Positions 1 to 12,254 of a stretch of DNA of 59,378 nt are shown one piece after another; positions within the stretch are counted from its first letter, which is position 1, and the number at the start of each line of letters is the position of its first letter. A model generated the notes under the pieces. That model had not been told where the DNA came from and ran no database searches. It worked only from the letters and a program-made list of their open reading frames with translations. The position numbers were made by a program, and so were the translations under genes. This DNA comes from an uncultured Saprospiraceae bacterium (GTDB taxonomy: Bacteria; Bacteroidota; Bacteroidia; Chitinophagales; Saprospiraceae), in assembly GCA_937959275.1 (NCBI GenBank), contig CALGLU010000067.1:1-59378 (forward strand), read 5' to 3'.

Positions 1-3000
1 TGATAATGCAAGACAATCAGCACTTAGACCTGAGACCATAGAATCAACGTCAGCTCCTACAAGCTCACCTTCATAGCTCAAATACCAGATCAAGCATGTC
101 CCAGCACCAGTCTCTTCAAAGTCAACCATCGATATTGAGTCAGGTGTACCTAAGATTATTGAGGTGTCAGCATTTGTAACTAGCCATTGTGAGTTTGTTG
201 CTGTATTTTCTGTTACTTTAATTAAGTCATTTGCAATTGAATCAGCAATACTATCACCAACGCAAAATGTAAACGGCCCACCAGTAATTACACTAGCCGT
301 GACCTCGCATGTATCGGTACAAGCAGCGCCATCAATATCTCGAATCACTTCTAAGCTGTTTGATAATGCAAGACAATCAGCACTTAGACCTGACACCATA
401 GAATCAACGGCAGCTCCTTCAAGCTCACCTTCATAGCTCAAATACCAAATCAAGCATGTACCAGCACCAGTCTCTTCAAAGTCAACCATCGATATTGAGT
501 CCGGTGTGCCTAAGATTATTGAGGTGTCGGCATCTGTAACTAGCCATTGAAAGTTAGATGCTGTGTTTCCTGTTATTGTAATTAAGCTATCTGCAATTGA
601 ATCAGCAATACTATCACCAACGCAGAATGTAAACGGTCCACCAGTAATCTGACTAGCCGTGATCTCGCATGTATCGGTGCACATAGCGCTATCGTCTCTG
701 ATAACCTGTAAGCTGTTTGATAGAGAAAAACACCCACTTAATCCAGATACAGGCTGACTCAGTCTAGCACCTATTAATTCACCATCAAATGCTAAGTGCC
801 AGAGGAGAAATGTGCCTGGACCAGCTCCGTCAAAGTCAACAGCAAAGGGAGTGGTTGGTAATCCAAGAATTGTAGTTGTATCAGCGTTTGTGAGGACCCA
901 TTGAGAGTTTGATCCAACATTGTCTGTCAAGGTTATTTGATTACTTGGGATAGTATCCGCAACACCATCTCCGACACAAAACATGAAGGGACCTCCAGTA
1001 ATGGTTCCACCTTCTGGCTTGTTGTGTCTGACAGCCAAACTATTTGATAAATCAAAACAACCACTAATCCCCGAGACTAGTGAGTCGACGGTAATTCCTG
1101 ATATTTCTCCGTCGTAATTTACATTCCATAAGCGACTTGTGCCATTAGGATATCCATCAAAGTTGAGCGTACTTAATGAATCTGAAAAATCTATGATAAT
1201 TGTACCGGCATTATTCGTTACAATCCATTGAGAATTTGCCCCTGTTGTTCTGATTAATCTGATGGAATCACTTGGAATGGTATCAATAATTCCATCTCCA
1301 ACACAGAAAGTAAATGGTCCTCCTATTAAACGGCCGCCATTTGGTTGGTTACGATTTACTGAAATGCTATTCGATAAATTAAAACATCCCTCGATGTCAT
1401 TGGCATTTAATCCGATCTCTGCGCCAACTAGTGTATCCTCAAAACTCATATGCCAGATCAAGCAGGTACCAAAACCAGCCGAATCAAAATCGACTGATTC
1501 ATAAGTCGGAGGAAGTCCTAATATAATGCCTTGATCATCAGTGACGACCCATTGACTATGACTACCAGAATTACCGCTTAATGTGATTCCATCGGCGCCA
1601 ATTGTATCTATTTCACCATCGCCAACACAAAATGTAAAGGGGCCTCCTACTAAAGTTCCACCAGCTGCTTCACATGGCGGAGCACAATTTTCACCTTCTA
1701 AAACACGATTGACAGTAATACTATTCGAAAGGCTTAGGCAGCCTTGTATGTCATTTGCATTCATACCTAATTCAGCACCTACTAAACTATCTGTAAAGCT
1801 TAAATGCCATACTAAGCAAGTGCCAGCTCCTACACTTTCAAAATTGACAACGGTAAATGATGGAGGTAAACCTAATATAATGCCTTGATCATCAGTGATG
1901 ACCCATTGACTATTTAATCCTGTATTTCCAGAAAGTGATATCTGATTAGCTGCAATTGTATCAATGACACCATCCCCTACACAAAAGTTAAAAGGCCCTC
2001 CTGCTAGAGTACCACCATTTACATTGCAAATTGTATCACATGTTAATCCATCTTCTTCTCGAACGACGGTTATACTATTTGATAAGTTAAAACAGCCTCT
2101 CAGTCCAGAGACAAGTGAATCTCGTGTCGCCCCTGTAAGCTCACCATCATAAGATAAATGCCAGAGTAAGCACGTATCAGCATCAGCCTCATCAAAATTA
2201 ACAGCAGAAGGTGAAGAGGGGAGACCTAGTATGACATTCGTGTCCGCATCAGTAACAATCCATTGGCCATTTGCACCAGATTGTCCAGATAGAGTAACGT
2301 CTTCAACAGCAATTGTATCTGGAATTCCGTCTCCGACGCAAAAGGTAAAAGGGCCTCCAGATATGCTGCCTCCTTCAGGTTGAAGACGATTGATTTGTAT
2401 ACTGTTTGAGACATCAAAGCATCCTGTTATCTCAGATACACGTCCGCCAACAATAGCTCCTGTCAATTGATTATTAAAACTGATATGCCAAATTAAACAT
2501 ACACCTGCACCCTGATTATCAAAGTTCACATCTGTTGGTGAGTTAGGTAAGCCTAAAATGGAATCACCAGCAGCATTTGTAACAACCCATTGCGAACCTT
2601 CACCGCTTATATTAGCGACTGTGATCGCATCAGGTGCCAAGTTGTCTGCAATGCCATCTCCGACACAAAACGTAAATGAACCTCCAGACAAAACACCACC
2701 GATAGGATGAGATCTATTAACCACTATACTATTCGATAGACTAAAACATCCACTTAATCCTGAAACGGGACCGTTAATAACAGCGCCATTTAATTGACCT
2801 TCGTAACTTAGATGCCAGATACGGCAGGTGCCTGAGCCCAAGTCTTCAAAGTTAACGTCACTTGGTTGTGCAGGCAAATCAAGTATTGTAGCACCAGTTC
2901 CATCGGTAACTACCCATTGCGAATTTGGTCCACTATTGCCAGATATGGTGATAGCAGTCGAATCAATAAAATCTACATTACTGTCACCACTGCAAAACGT

Positions 3001-4074
3001 AAATGGACCACCTGTCAATACGCCGCCATCAACCATACAGGCGTTTTGGCAAGCTGCTCCATCTGTTAGTCTTGTGATAGAGATACTATTTGAGAGGCTA
3101 AAACAGCCGTCAATTCCTGAGACTGGCTGGTTGACTTCAAGTCCTTCTAATGGTCCACTATAACTTAAATTCCATAATAAACAAATACCTTGTCCAGTAA
3201 CATCAAAATCAACATCGCTTGGTGAATTGGGAAGATCAAGAATTGTCATACCCGTTGCATCTGTTATGATCCATTGATTGGTAGTTCCCACATTTCCACT
3301 CAAGCTGATTGCATTTGTTGGAATATTATCGGGGATGTTATCTCCAACGCAGAATGTGTATGGTCCTCCTGAGATAGTTCCACCATTGGCGCTTCCAGTA
3401 GCACTTCCAAATACTTTTAATTCATCAATATCCCAAACTGAAATTTGTCCTCCTGCTGGATTAGGACAATATGGAGTCAACTGAAATGAAAAGACAGTCG
3501 ACTGAGTTACTGAGAAATTTGCATCTCCAGAAAAATCAAAACTGGCTTTTGTCCAAGTCGTTGTAGCGTTAATATCTGTATCTGCAAAAACACTCTGACC
3601 GTTAACAAGTACATTGACTGCATATTTTGTTGGGGTATTATTAATTCCAGCTCTTCCGTTAATCCAACTAAAAAAGACAGGAGATTTTTGATAAAACTCG
3701 AATCCTGTTAATTGACCTGTACCTGTTTCATTAGGATCTACCTGGATATCAAACCGGATTGCTTGTTCACTGTTGGGTCTGTAGTCACAAGATAAATCTG
3801 CACCAACGCACATAGCAATACTACCATTAACGCCTGGCGTACAAGAATGCCCATTTTCTTGTGGCGTCGTTCTATAGAGGTTATTACCGACTACAGAGAG
3901 CGTAGAACAAGTCGTTGAGCTACTTGTAAATTCTGAGAAGTCTGCGTTAGAACCACCAACATCAGCCATACAAGCATCGATGGTGAAATGAATAAATGCT
4001 TGGTCTTCTTGCCCAAACATTGTCTGGGAGAATACTAGCAAGCTGAGGGAAAGTGCTGTAGTAAATTGTTTCAT
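1..4074 (-). CDS. Giant secreted tandem-repeat protein, 3' end outside window
   Basis: The minus-strand frame is open from ATG at 4074 to the window edge (1358 codons, no stop). A signal peptide (MKQFTTALSLSLLVFSQTMFGQ minus a few residues) is followed by a roughly 200-residue jelly-roll-like N-terminal region that I cannot assign to a family. From about residue 228 on there are ten copies of a repeat marked by G-G-P-F-T-F-C-V-G-D, then a Q-W-[IVL]-V-T-[ND] strand, a C-L-I-W-[HY]-L-S-[FY] strand and S-G-L-x-x-C-[FL]-x-L-S-N-S. Repeat lengths fall into two classes, about 324-328 bp and 354-360 bp; the longer ones carry a linker with two Cys. The two units nearest the left edge are nearly identical. 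It lies 20 bp downstream of the sigma-linked membrane protein and probably shares its transcript. The role is likely a surface adhesin or structural protein exported through the Sec/type IX route; the sorting domain would lie outside the window, so this is inference. Confidence 0.85.
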   Translation of the reverse strand, partial: MKQFTTALSLSLLVFSQTMFGQEDQAFIHFTIDACMADVGGSNADFSEFTSSSTTCSTLSVVGNNLYRTTPQENGHSCTPGVNGSIAMCVGADLSCDYRPNSEQAIRFDIQVDPNETGTGQLTGFEFYQKSPVFFSWINGRAGINNTPTKYAVNVLVNGQSVFADTDINATTTWTKASFDFSGDANFSVTQSTVFSFQLTPYCPNPAGGQISVWDIDELKVFGSATGSANGGTISGGPYTFCVGDNIPDNIPTNAISLSGNVGTTNQWIITDATGMTILDLPNSPSDVDFDVTGQGICLLWNLSYSGPLEGLEVNQPVSGIDGCFSLSNSISITRLTDGAACQNACMVDGGVLTGGPFTFCSGDSNVDFIDSTAITISGNSGPNSQWVVTDGTGATILDLPAQPSDVNFEDLGSGTCRIWHLSYEGQLNGAVINGPVSGLSGCFSLSNSIVVNRSHPIGGVLSGGSFTFCVGDGIADNLAPDAITVANISGEGSQWVVTNAAGDSILGLPNSPTDVNFDNQGAGVCLIWHISFNNQLTGAIVGGRVSEITGCFDVSNSIQINRLQPEGGSISGGPFTFCVGDGIPDTIAVEDVTLSGQSGANGQWIVTDADTNVILGLPSSPSAVNFDEADADTCLLWHLSYDGELTGATRDSLVSGLRGCFNLSNSITVVREEDGLTCDTICNVNGGTLAGGPFNFCVGDGVIDTIAANQISLSGNTGLNSQWVITDDQGIILGLPPSFTVVNFESVGAGTCLVWHLSFTDSLVGAELGMNANDIQGCLSLSNSITVNRVLEGENCAPPCEAAGGTLVGGPFTFCVGDGEIDTIGADGITLSGNSGSHSQWVVTDDQGIILGLPPTYESVDFDSAGFGTCLIWHMSFEDTLVGAEIGLNANDIEGCFNLSNSISVNRNQPNGGRLIGGPFTFCVGDGIIDTIPSDSIRLIRTTGANSQWIVTNNAGTIIIDFSDSLSTLNFDGYPNGTSRLWNVNYDGEISGITVDSLVSGISGCFDLSNSLAVRHNKPEGGTITGGPFMFCVGDGVADTIPSNQITLTDNVGSNSQWVLTNADTTTILGLPTTPFAVDFDGAGPGTFLLWHLAFDGELIGARLSQPVSGLSGCFSLSNSLQVIRDDSAMCTDTCEITASQITGGPFTFCVGDSIADSIADSLITITGNTASNFQWLVTDADTSIILGTPDSISMVDFEETGAGTCLIWYLSYEGELEGAAVDSMVSGLSADCLALSNSLEVIRDIDGAACTDTCEVTASVITGGPFTFCVGDSIADSIANDLIKVTENTATNSQWLVTNADTSIILGTPDSISMVDFEETGAGTCLIWYLSYEGELVGADVDSMVSGLSADCLALS

Positions 4075-4093
4075 AATCGGTAATTGAGAATTT

Positions 4094-5692
4094 TCAGTTT
4101 TTAGAAGTGAGATTATATTTAACACCGAGACCTGCGTTGATATTTCGCAGATATGTTTTGGGATCAGTATCAGTTTCAGTTATGGCTAATGAATTCAATG
4201 AGCGACCTAATGAACTATTGAATGTGATATGGAATCTTTGACTTAATGCATACTCTAGTCCTAACTGCGCAGATAAAGACGTATAGTCTTGGTACGCTTT
4301 ATTGATAGATACAGAGCTCATATTGAATTCCTTTTTAATTTCTCCATCCATCATGATTTTTGTTTGGAAATCGCTGTTTACTTGATTTAAAAAATGGCGG
4401 CTCAAATTAAGGCCAAAGTAAGTGTGAAGCTTGCTACTGCGAAAAGCCGAGTACCTAGCTGAAATGCCAATACCGTAAGCAATGAGATGTTGGGTAATAT
4501 CAGAACTCGTTGAAATAACATTGGGCACGACTTCATTTTCATTGAATAAGACCTTACTATTCATGATATGAGAGCCCAGAGGTGTAATGATTTTCATAGG
4601 CATATCATATTCCATTTGATTATTAACAATAGACATATTGCTCTGGTCAACTGGAGAACTTTCATTGTATTGGCTGTTATTGTTGATCTTATTGTAATGA
4701 AATGTTAGACCACCAGACCATTTGCTATTGAGTTGATAATGTAATCCTGATTCAAAATAATGACCAAAGCAAGATTTATCATAGTTCACTAGGTTTTGAT
4801 TGGTTTGATCAATTATATTATTCATATAGAATGAGGATAGATTAATACCAGAACTCGCCACGAAGTAAAAACCTTTGTTAATACTGTTCTGCCGATCAAA
4901 AGAAGCGACTGTGGGATATTTTGATAAGAGTTCTTGAGGAATTATCAGTCCACTTGCCACTATTCGGTTTAACCTTGGGAAGGTTAAAAGAAGGTCTTCT
5001 GTCTCATCTACTCTATCGAACAAAGGGGAATTGCTTAGCAGATGTATGCTTTTTTGTTGATTTTCAATTGTATTATTTGTACCTGCGTGTCTTGAAGTAA
5101 AATCGGAGCTATTAGCAGCTGAACGACTAGAATCCAATGGATTAGGTGGTGCAGAAGATTGATGCGTTTGATTATAATTTTTTGTAAAAACGTTTACTAT
5201 GTTTTGATTTTCAGAACGGACCAATGGGTTGGGCTTAGCGTTATTTGAAGCCGAGTTTTCTTTAACTGTCTGAGCTCTTGAAATCGATGATTGTTTTACA
5301 CGCGTTTGGTCTTCACTAGCAGATGCCGTACTCGATTCAATAGCAGTGGAATGGTTTTGACCAACACTCGGCAATGATGCTTGTTGATTAGAATTCGGTT
5401 TATTCGTTTGATTTGCGATTAATTTATCTTCTATTTCTTTCAATGATTCTTGGACATCATTGATTTGGCGATTTTGAGTGATAATGATCAAAGAAAGTAA
5501 TCCAATGATTGTAAAAAACAGAAAAGCTAGAAATAATCGCTTTCTTTTTGATTGTGTAGTCTGTTGAATAGAATCAATGGCGTTAGTGAAAACGAAATCT
5601 GGTGGTGTACTCCAGTCACCTGACTCACTATTAATATTTTTCAATCTAGATCTAAAGAATTTTTCAATTCCTTTTTTTTCAAATTCGCTCAT
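4094..5692 (-). CDS. Sigma-linked protein: inner-membrane helix, long linker, C-terminal barrel-like domain
   Basis: 532 aa, overlapping the end of the sigma-factor gene by 14 bp, so the pair is very likely co-translated. Residues 1-50 are charged and probably cytoplasmic. KRKR at about 49-52 precedes a single hydrophobic helix (about 53-72). Residues about 75-235 are a Ser/Asn/Gln-rich low-complexity linker. From about residue 265 the sequence alternates like an outer-membrane beta-barrel (F-Y-F-V-A-S-S-G-I-N-L, H-Y-F-E-S-G-L-H-Y, G-I-G-I-S-A-R-Y, Q-L-G-L-E-Y, A-G-L-G-V-K-Y) and ends near the C-terminus in a barrel-like strand. By position it could be the partner (anti-sigma-like) of the sigma factor, although no FecR or zinc anti-sigma motif is visible. 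Inner-membrane helix plus outer-membrane barrel in one chain would make it trans-envelope. The barrel assignment is by pattern only. Confidence 0.75.
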   Translation of the reverse strand: MSEFEKKGIEKFFRSRLKNINSESGDWSTPPDFVFTNAIDSIQQTTQSKRKRLFLAFLFFTIIGLLSLIIITQNRQINDVQESLKEIEDKLIANQTNKPNSNQQASLPSVGQNHSTAIESSTASASEDQTRVKQSSISRAQTVKENSASNNAKPNPLVRSENQNIVNVFTKNYNQTHQSSAPPNPLDSSRSAANSSDFTSRHAGTNNTIENQQKSIHLLSNSPLFDRVDETEDLLLTFPRLNRIVASGLIIPQELLSKYPTVASFDRQNSINKGFYFVASSGINLSSFYMNNIIDQTNQNLVNYDKSCFGHYFESGLHYQLNSKWSGGLTFHYNKINNNSQYNESSPVDQSNMSIVNNQMEYDMPMKIITPLGSHIMNSKVLFNENEVVPNVISTSSDITQHLIAYGIGISARYSAFRSSKLHTYFGLNLSRHFLNQVNSDFQTKIMMDGEIKKEFNMSSVSINKAYQDYTSLSAQLGLEYALSQRFHITFNSSLGRSLNSLAITETDTDPKTYLRNINAGLGVKYNLTSKN

Positions 5693-6233
5693 ATGCTCTG
5701 TAGTTAATTAAATACTCTACTTTTTGCTGGAGTATTTTTCTTGCTTTAAAGTATTGAGATTTAGATGTGCCCTCAGTAATGGCAAGCTTTTCTGCAATCT
5801 CTTTGTGTGTATAGCCTTCAATAGCATGCATGTTAAATACTGCTCTATACCCGTTTGGTAATTGTTGAATAATTTGAGTCAGTTCTTCGGCTGTCAAATT
5901 ATCAATGGGTGTTAATCCTTTATATATCGCTTCGTTGTCGGGATCTACCTGCAACAAACTTCTTTTGTGGAAAGCGCTTCGTAAATAACTCAAACATTCA
6001 TTGATGATGATTCGATTGGACCATGCTGAAAATGATCCTTTGTTCTCATCATAGGTTTTTATGTGACTAAAAATCTTAATTAAGCTATTTTGTAGAACAT
6101 CATTAGCGGTTTCACGATCACTCAGATACCTAAGACATATCGCATACCACTTATTTTTATGCAAATCATACAAATGGCGTTGAGCCTTTGTATCGTTTTT
6201 GCAGCAGCGTAATATGATAGTTCTATCAAGCAT
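5679..6233 (-). CDS. ECF-type RNA polymerase sigma-70 factor
   Basis: 184 aa. Region 2 is visible at about residues 20-80 (Y-D-L-H-K-N-K-W-Y-A-I-C-L-R-Y-L, then D-V-L-Q-N-S-L-I-K-I-F and F-S-A-W-S-N-R-I-I-I-N), and region 4 at about 125-175 (L-P-N-G-Y-R-A-V-F-N-M-H-A-I-E-G-Y-T-H-K-E-I-A then G-T-S-K-S-Q-Y-F-K-A-R). This is the usual length and domain order of an ECF sigma factor. It is first in an apparent three-gene minus-strand operon with the barrel-linked membrane protein and the giant repeat protein, so it probably controls their expression or that of cell-surface genes. A short dyad (AAGCG-AATA-CGCTT) lies just upstream of the start. The family is clear; the regulon is unknown. Confidence 0.93.
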   Translation of the reverse strand: MLDRTIILRCCKNDTKAQRHLYDLHKNKWYAICLRYLSDRETANDVLQNSLIKIFSHIKTYDENKGSFSAWSNRIIINECLSYLRSAFHKRSLLQVDPDNEAIYKGLTPIDNLTAEELTQIIQQLPNGYRAVFNMHAIEGYTHKEIAEKLAITEGTSKSQYFKARKILQQKVEYLINYRAYERI

Positions 6234-6433
6234 TATCGAAAAAGCGTATTCGCTTTCATTTAGATTATGAAATGATTCAATAAATGGTTGCCTTCAAATT
6301 CTCCAATATTTAAGATAAAGACTCTTACAGTCAGTTAGCTTTAAATATTGTCATTTAAAAGACTAAATTCTCGATTGATTATGTGTATAGATCTGGTATT
6401 GATCGCAATCCAGATTGTTGCTTTGGCTCTAAG

Positions 6434-8536
<2,103 letters not shown>

Positions 8537-8637
8537 TTAAATCACTTTCATCGAATGGATTACTTTCTAAGCCAGAAAATGTAATAGTAATTTTCAAGAA
8601 TGTGCAATTTGAAAATCATACTCATTCTTGCCATAGA

Positions 8638-9282
8638 TCACTTTAAAGAAGCTAATACACCCATCAAATGAAATCCGCTACCTCCAAGAACAAAGAGGTG
8701 CCAGATCGGATGACCATATGGGATGCGCTCATTGGCATAAAAGATAGTCCCCAGCATATAAGAAATCCCGCCAGCAGCAGCATACCAAAGTGTCTCAGAC
8801 GAACAACTTTGTATTAATTCTTGGACATCAAAAATGATAAGCCAAGCCATGGCTATATATAAATACAAGGATAGCTTTCTGAATTTTGTGCGAAACCATA
8901 ATTTATATATTGTTCCTAAGAAGGCGATAAACCAGACGGAGTAAAAGACTCTCCAGCCACTACCGCTCGCCATATTAATTAATACGTATGGTGTATAAGA
9001 TCCTGCAATTAAATAATAGATACCGATGTGATCATACAAACGGAACTTCTCTGTGCGCGGATCGTGAATTCGCTTTGCCCAATGATACCTCGTGGAGGCA
9101 GCATAGAGCACCACCAGACTGAGTCCAAAAACGATCGTTGAAAACGTAGCATACGCAGTGGATGAATTAATTGCTCTATTGACCATCATGATTGATAGTA
9201 ACAGGAAGGCTAGACATCCCGCAGCATGAGTCCATATGTTTAAAGTCTCATTCTTGTGAAAATATATTTCGGCTGTTGTCAA
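8638..9282 (-). CDS. Hemolysin III / PAQR-family membrane protein
   Basis: 214 aa with about seven hydrophobic helices. Conserved family blocks are present: N-I-W-T-H-A-A-G near the N-terminus, [17 protein letters not shown] in the middle, and [16 protein letters not shown] near the C-terminus. The His and Asp residues match the metal-binding set of the PAQR/HlyIII superfamily. The start is TTG, and its first two bases share the stop codon of the upstream Hsp70 gene (TTGA overlap), which implies translational coupling. Members of this family are linked to membrane-energetics or lipid homeostasis (E. coli TrhA) rather than true haemolysis; the function here is not established. Confidence 0.9.
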   Translation of the reverse strand: MTTAEIYFHKNETLNIWTHAAGCLAFLLLSIMMVNRAINSSTAYATFSTIVFGLSLVVLYAASTRYHWAKRIHDPRTEKFRLYDHIGIYYLIAGSYTPYVLINMASGSGWRVFYSVWFIAFLGTIYKLWFRTKFRKLSLYLYIAMAWLIIFDVQELIQSCSSETLWYAAAGGISYMLGTIFYANERIPYGHPIWHLFVLGGSGFHLMGVLASLK

Positions 9283-11144
9283 ATTTTCTTTCCGCTTAGT
9301 GCGGCTTTGATTGTTTTGTCCATGGCTTTTTCAGCAAACGGAGCAGTGTATGTATTGAGGGTTTGCATGGCAGCATTGATCTCATCTTTGGTGCCTGAGT
9401 CTACATGAGTTGCAAGTGACTGAATGAGACTTGTTGTTTGCTCAAATTCATCATCAGTTAAAATGTCACGGTGTTGTGTCAAAAACTTATTGGATGCCAG
9501 AAGGATTCCATTGGCTTCGTTTTTAGCTTCTTGTAAGACTTTAATCTGCATGTCAGCTTCTGCATGTTGGAGGGAGTCGATGAGCATGCGCGCCATATCT
9601 TCTTCACTAATCCCGTAGGTTGATTTAATCTCTACTTCGGTGTTGACTTCAGAACGCAATTCTTTGGCTTTGACTCTGAGGATACCATCTGCATCAATCA
9701 AGAATTGGATTTCTATTTTAGGCATGCCGGCAGCCATAGGTGGGATGCCGCTTAAGACAAACTCGCCCAGTTTTCGATTATCGCTTACCAGATTTCGCTC
9801 ACCTTGATAGACTGCTACCTTAAGTTTTGTTTGACCATCGACTGAGGTTGTGTATTGTCTGCCGAGGGCTGATGGAATTTTGCTGTTGCGCGGGATTAAG
9901 ACATCCATTAAGCCACCGATTGTCTCTATGCCTAGTGAGAGTGGTGTGATGTCGAGGAGCAGCATGTCTTTGCGATTGCCAGCTAGGATGTCGGCTTGAA
10001 TAGCTGCGCCAAGGGCGACAACCTCATCTGGATTGATCTGATGCTTAGCTGGGCGATTAAAAAATGCTGACACTTGTTCGATGACATAAGGGACGCGAGT
10101 AGAGCCACCGACGAGTATCACTTCTTGAATGTCTGATATACTTAATGTAGAGTCAGCAAGGGCTCGCTCACAGGATGTAATAGATTTTTGGACTAAAGGT
10201 TTTATGAGTGATTGGAATGTTTCTTTTGTGATAGAGACAGACTTACCGCTGATGGTCGTTTCGAATACTGACTTGGAGCTTAATTGCTTTTTAGCTTCTT
10301 CTGCCTGAGTTCGCAATTCTTGGCCGAGTGATTTATCAGCATCTATTTGTTGTTCTGTGAGGTCTAATGCCGCCATCCAATGTTGAACAATGACTTTGTC
10401 AAAATCGTCACCTCCCAAAAAGGTATCTCCATTAGTGGCGAGGACTTCGAAAATACCACTTTGAATTTCAAGAATTGACACGTCAAAAGTGCCGCCACCT
10501 AAATCATACACGGCTACGACTGATGATTGTTCACGATTGATACCAATGCCATAAGCCAGACTAGCTGCGGTTGGTTCGTTGATGATGCGTAAGACATCCA
10601 GTCCAGCTAATTTGCCAGCATCACGTGTGGCTTGACGCTGAGCATCATTAAAATAAGCGGGGACTGTAATGACTGCTTTCTGTATCTCTAGCTTTAGTTC
10701 TTTTTCAGCATTCCGTTTGAGTTTTTGTAATATTTTTGAAGATAACTCAGTAGGTGTATAGAACGTCTCATCGACTTTAATTTTGACAAGGCTCTCAGTA
10801 TCTTCATCTATGATCTCATAACCCAAAAATGAATCGAATTGGTCTACATCCCCAAACGATTTACCCATCAAGCGTTTGATAGAATAGATCGTCCGTTCTG
10901 GATTACTGACCAAATGATCTTTGGCAGCTTCTCCAACGATAACGTCCCCTTTTGGATCAAAGTGGATGATAGAAGGGACAAGCGTATGCTTTCCATGTTG
11001 GTCCTTTATAGCATACGGCTCACCATCTTTTATGAATGCAATTAAGCTATTGGTAGTCCCTAAGTCAATACCAACTATAGTTGTGACCTGCTTTTCTGCT
11101 TTGTTAACGGTCCCATCCTTAAGATTTATCGAAATTTTAGCCAT
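9279..11144 (-). CDS. hscA: Hsp70 chaperone, HscA-like
   Basis: 621 aa from ATG at 11144, preceded by a purine-rich GAGGGA about 6 bases upstream; an in-frame ATG at 11207 would add a poorly conserved 21-residue leader. The nucleotide-binding domain carries G-I-D-L-G-T-T-N-S, the phosphate-2 block [11 protein letters not shown] and G-G-S-T-R-V-P. The substrate-binding domain has [11 protein letters not shown] and [10 protein letters not shown], typical of HscA rather than DnaK, and the DnaK C-terminal acidic tail is absent. HscA assists Fe-S cluster transfer from IscU with HscB. No iscU, hscB or fdx gene is adjacent, so the assignment rests on sequence features alone; a generic DnaK paralogue is the alternative. 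It is followed immediately by the hemolysin III-type gene. Confidence 0.85.
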   Translation of the reverse strand: MAKISINLKDGTVNKAEKQVTTIVGIDLGTTNSLIAFIKDGEPYAIKDQHGKHTLVPSIIHFDPKGDVIVGEAAKDHLVSNPERTIYSIKRLMGKSFGDVDQFDSFLGYEIIDEDTESLVKIKVDETFYTPTELSSKILQKLKRNAEKELKLEIQKAVITVPAYFNDAQRQATRDAGKLAGLDVLRIINEPTAASLAYGIGINREQSSVVAVYDLGGGTFDVSILEIQSGIFEVLATNGDTFLGGDDFDKVIVQHWMAALDLTEQQIDADKSLGQELRTQAEEAKKQLSSKSVFETTISGKSVSITKETFQSLIKPLVQKSITSCERALADSTLSISDIQEVILVGGSTRVPYVIEQVSAFFNRPAKHQINPDEVVALGAAIQADILAGNRKDMLLLDITPLSLGIETIGGLMDVLIPRNSKIPSALGRQYTTSVDGQTKLKVAVYQGERNLVSDNRKLGEFVLSGIPPMAAGMPKIEIQFLIDADGILRVKAKELRSEVNTEVEIKSTYGISEEDMARMLIDSLQHAEADMQIKVLQEAKNEANGILLASNKFLTQHRDILTDDEFEQTTSLIQSLATHVDSGTKDEINAAMQTLNTYTAPFAEKAMDKTIKAALSGKKI

Positions 11145-11453
11145 GTATCCCTCGTGTGAATGAATTTTGTTTGTGATGTCAAGTCTATATAACCCACAAG
11201 ACCACAAATAGATTTTAATTCTACTACAATATTAAGCAGCTTTCTGTATTTGTAGGTTTAAAAAGCGAATGATTAGCTATTTTAGCTTTTACATCAACTG
11301 ATTAAAAAGCAATGTTGTTTAGTGTAGTGAGTATCATGTTAATCTCCAATGTGTCAAGACCCATTGTCATTTCAAGCTTTGCTAAAGCGCAAAACCCGCT
11401 GGATAACAGTGCCGTAAATCCTAATCCTTTTTTGATCAAAATCGAGTCAAGCT

Positions 11454-12245
11454 ATGATCAATTCAATATTTGATAACCGAACGACTCGGTTATTTTACGC
11501 GTTGGGAGGATTTTTTATTGCAAATGCTTTAGTGGCCGAGTTTGTCGGTGTGAAAATTTTTTCTGTTGAGCGGACACTTGGAATTGAACCGTTGAATGTG
11601 ACACTATTGGGCATAGAGGGTTTGGGGTTGAATATGACGGCAGGTTCTATATTGTGGCCAATCGTATTTGTGATGACAGATGTGATCAATGAGTATTTTG
11701 GCAAGCGGGGCGTGAAGCTTCTGTCTTATTTTACCGTAATTATCATTCTATATGCCTTTGTGATGGTGTTTGCAGCCATTCATCTAGCACCAGAATCGTG
11801 GTGGCAGACCATTAGTGGTATAAATGAAGCGGATGATACATTAAGTCTGACAAATATGGATTTGGCATTTAACAAGATTTTTGGGCAAGGATTGTGGATC
11901 ATTGTGGGGAGTTTAGTGGCATTCTTAGTTGGGCAAATTGTAGATGTTGCTGTCTTTCAAAAAATCAAATCATGGACTGGAGAGCGAAAGGTATGGCTAA
12001 GAGCAACTGGATCTACCTTGGTTTCTCAATTTATTGATAGCTTCGTGGTTTTATTTATAGCTTTTTATATAGGAGCTGACTGGGATTTGGTTCGTGTCTT
12101 AGTAATTGGTTTGGTCGGATATACATATAAATTTTCGATGGCCATTTTGTTGACGCCTTTAATTTATCTAGCACATTATCTGATAGACTCCTACTTGGGT
12201 CACGATGTAGCTGATAAGCTGAAAACCAGTGCTCTTGCTACTTAA
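11454..12245 (+). CDS. Queuosine precursor transporter, YhhQ/VUT family
   Basis: 263 aa integral membrane protein with about six or seven hydrophobic helices. The family signature is seen in F-V-M-T-D-V-I-N-E-Y-F-G-K-R-G-V-K at about residues 80-100 and in the later helix S-Q-F-I-D-S-F-V-V-L-F-I-A-F. YhhQ proteins import preQ0/preQ1, precursors of the tRNA modification queuosine. The gene begins at ATG 11454 and ends 9 bp before the start of the citrulline hydrolase gene, so the two are likely co-transcribed even though the functions are unrelated. I looked for a preQ1-riboswitch-like leader upstream and saw none that I could support. Confidence 0.9.
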   Translation: MINSIFDNRTTRLFYALGGFFIANALVAEFVGVKIFSVERTLGIEPLNVTLLGIEGLGLNMTAGSILWPIVFVMTDVINEYFGKRGVKLLSYFTVIIILYAFVMVFAAIHLAPESWWQTISGINEADDTLSLTNMDLAFNKIFGQGLWIIVGSLVAFLVGQIVDVAVFQKIKSWTGERKVWLRATGSTLVSQFIDSFVVLFIAFYIGADWDLVRVLVIGLVGYTYKFSMAILLTPLIYLAHYLIDSYLGHDVADKLKTSALAT

Positions 12246-12254
12246 TTATACATC

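Noticed and set aside
164-3484. A series of plus-strand ORFs with S-P-T-Q-N-V-x-G-P-P motifs
   Set aside because: They are antisense shadows of the tandem repeats of the minus-strand giant protein; the repeated motif is the complement of G-G-P-F-T-F-C-V-G-D coding DNA.
9279-11144. DnaK identity for the Hsp70 gene
   Set aside because: The C-terminal acidic DnaK tail is missing and the substrate-binding domain resembles HscA; also no dnaJ or grpE adjoins.
11208-11453. preQ1 riboswitch upstream of the transporter gene
   Set aside because: I looked for the characteristic C-rich hairpin and A-rich tail and could not identify them.
11336-11473. 45-codon ORF overlapping the start of the queuosine-precursor transporter
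   Set aside because: No recognisable features and it ends shortly after the real start codon; probably chance or at most an upstream leader ORF.
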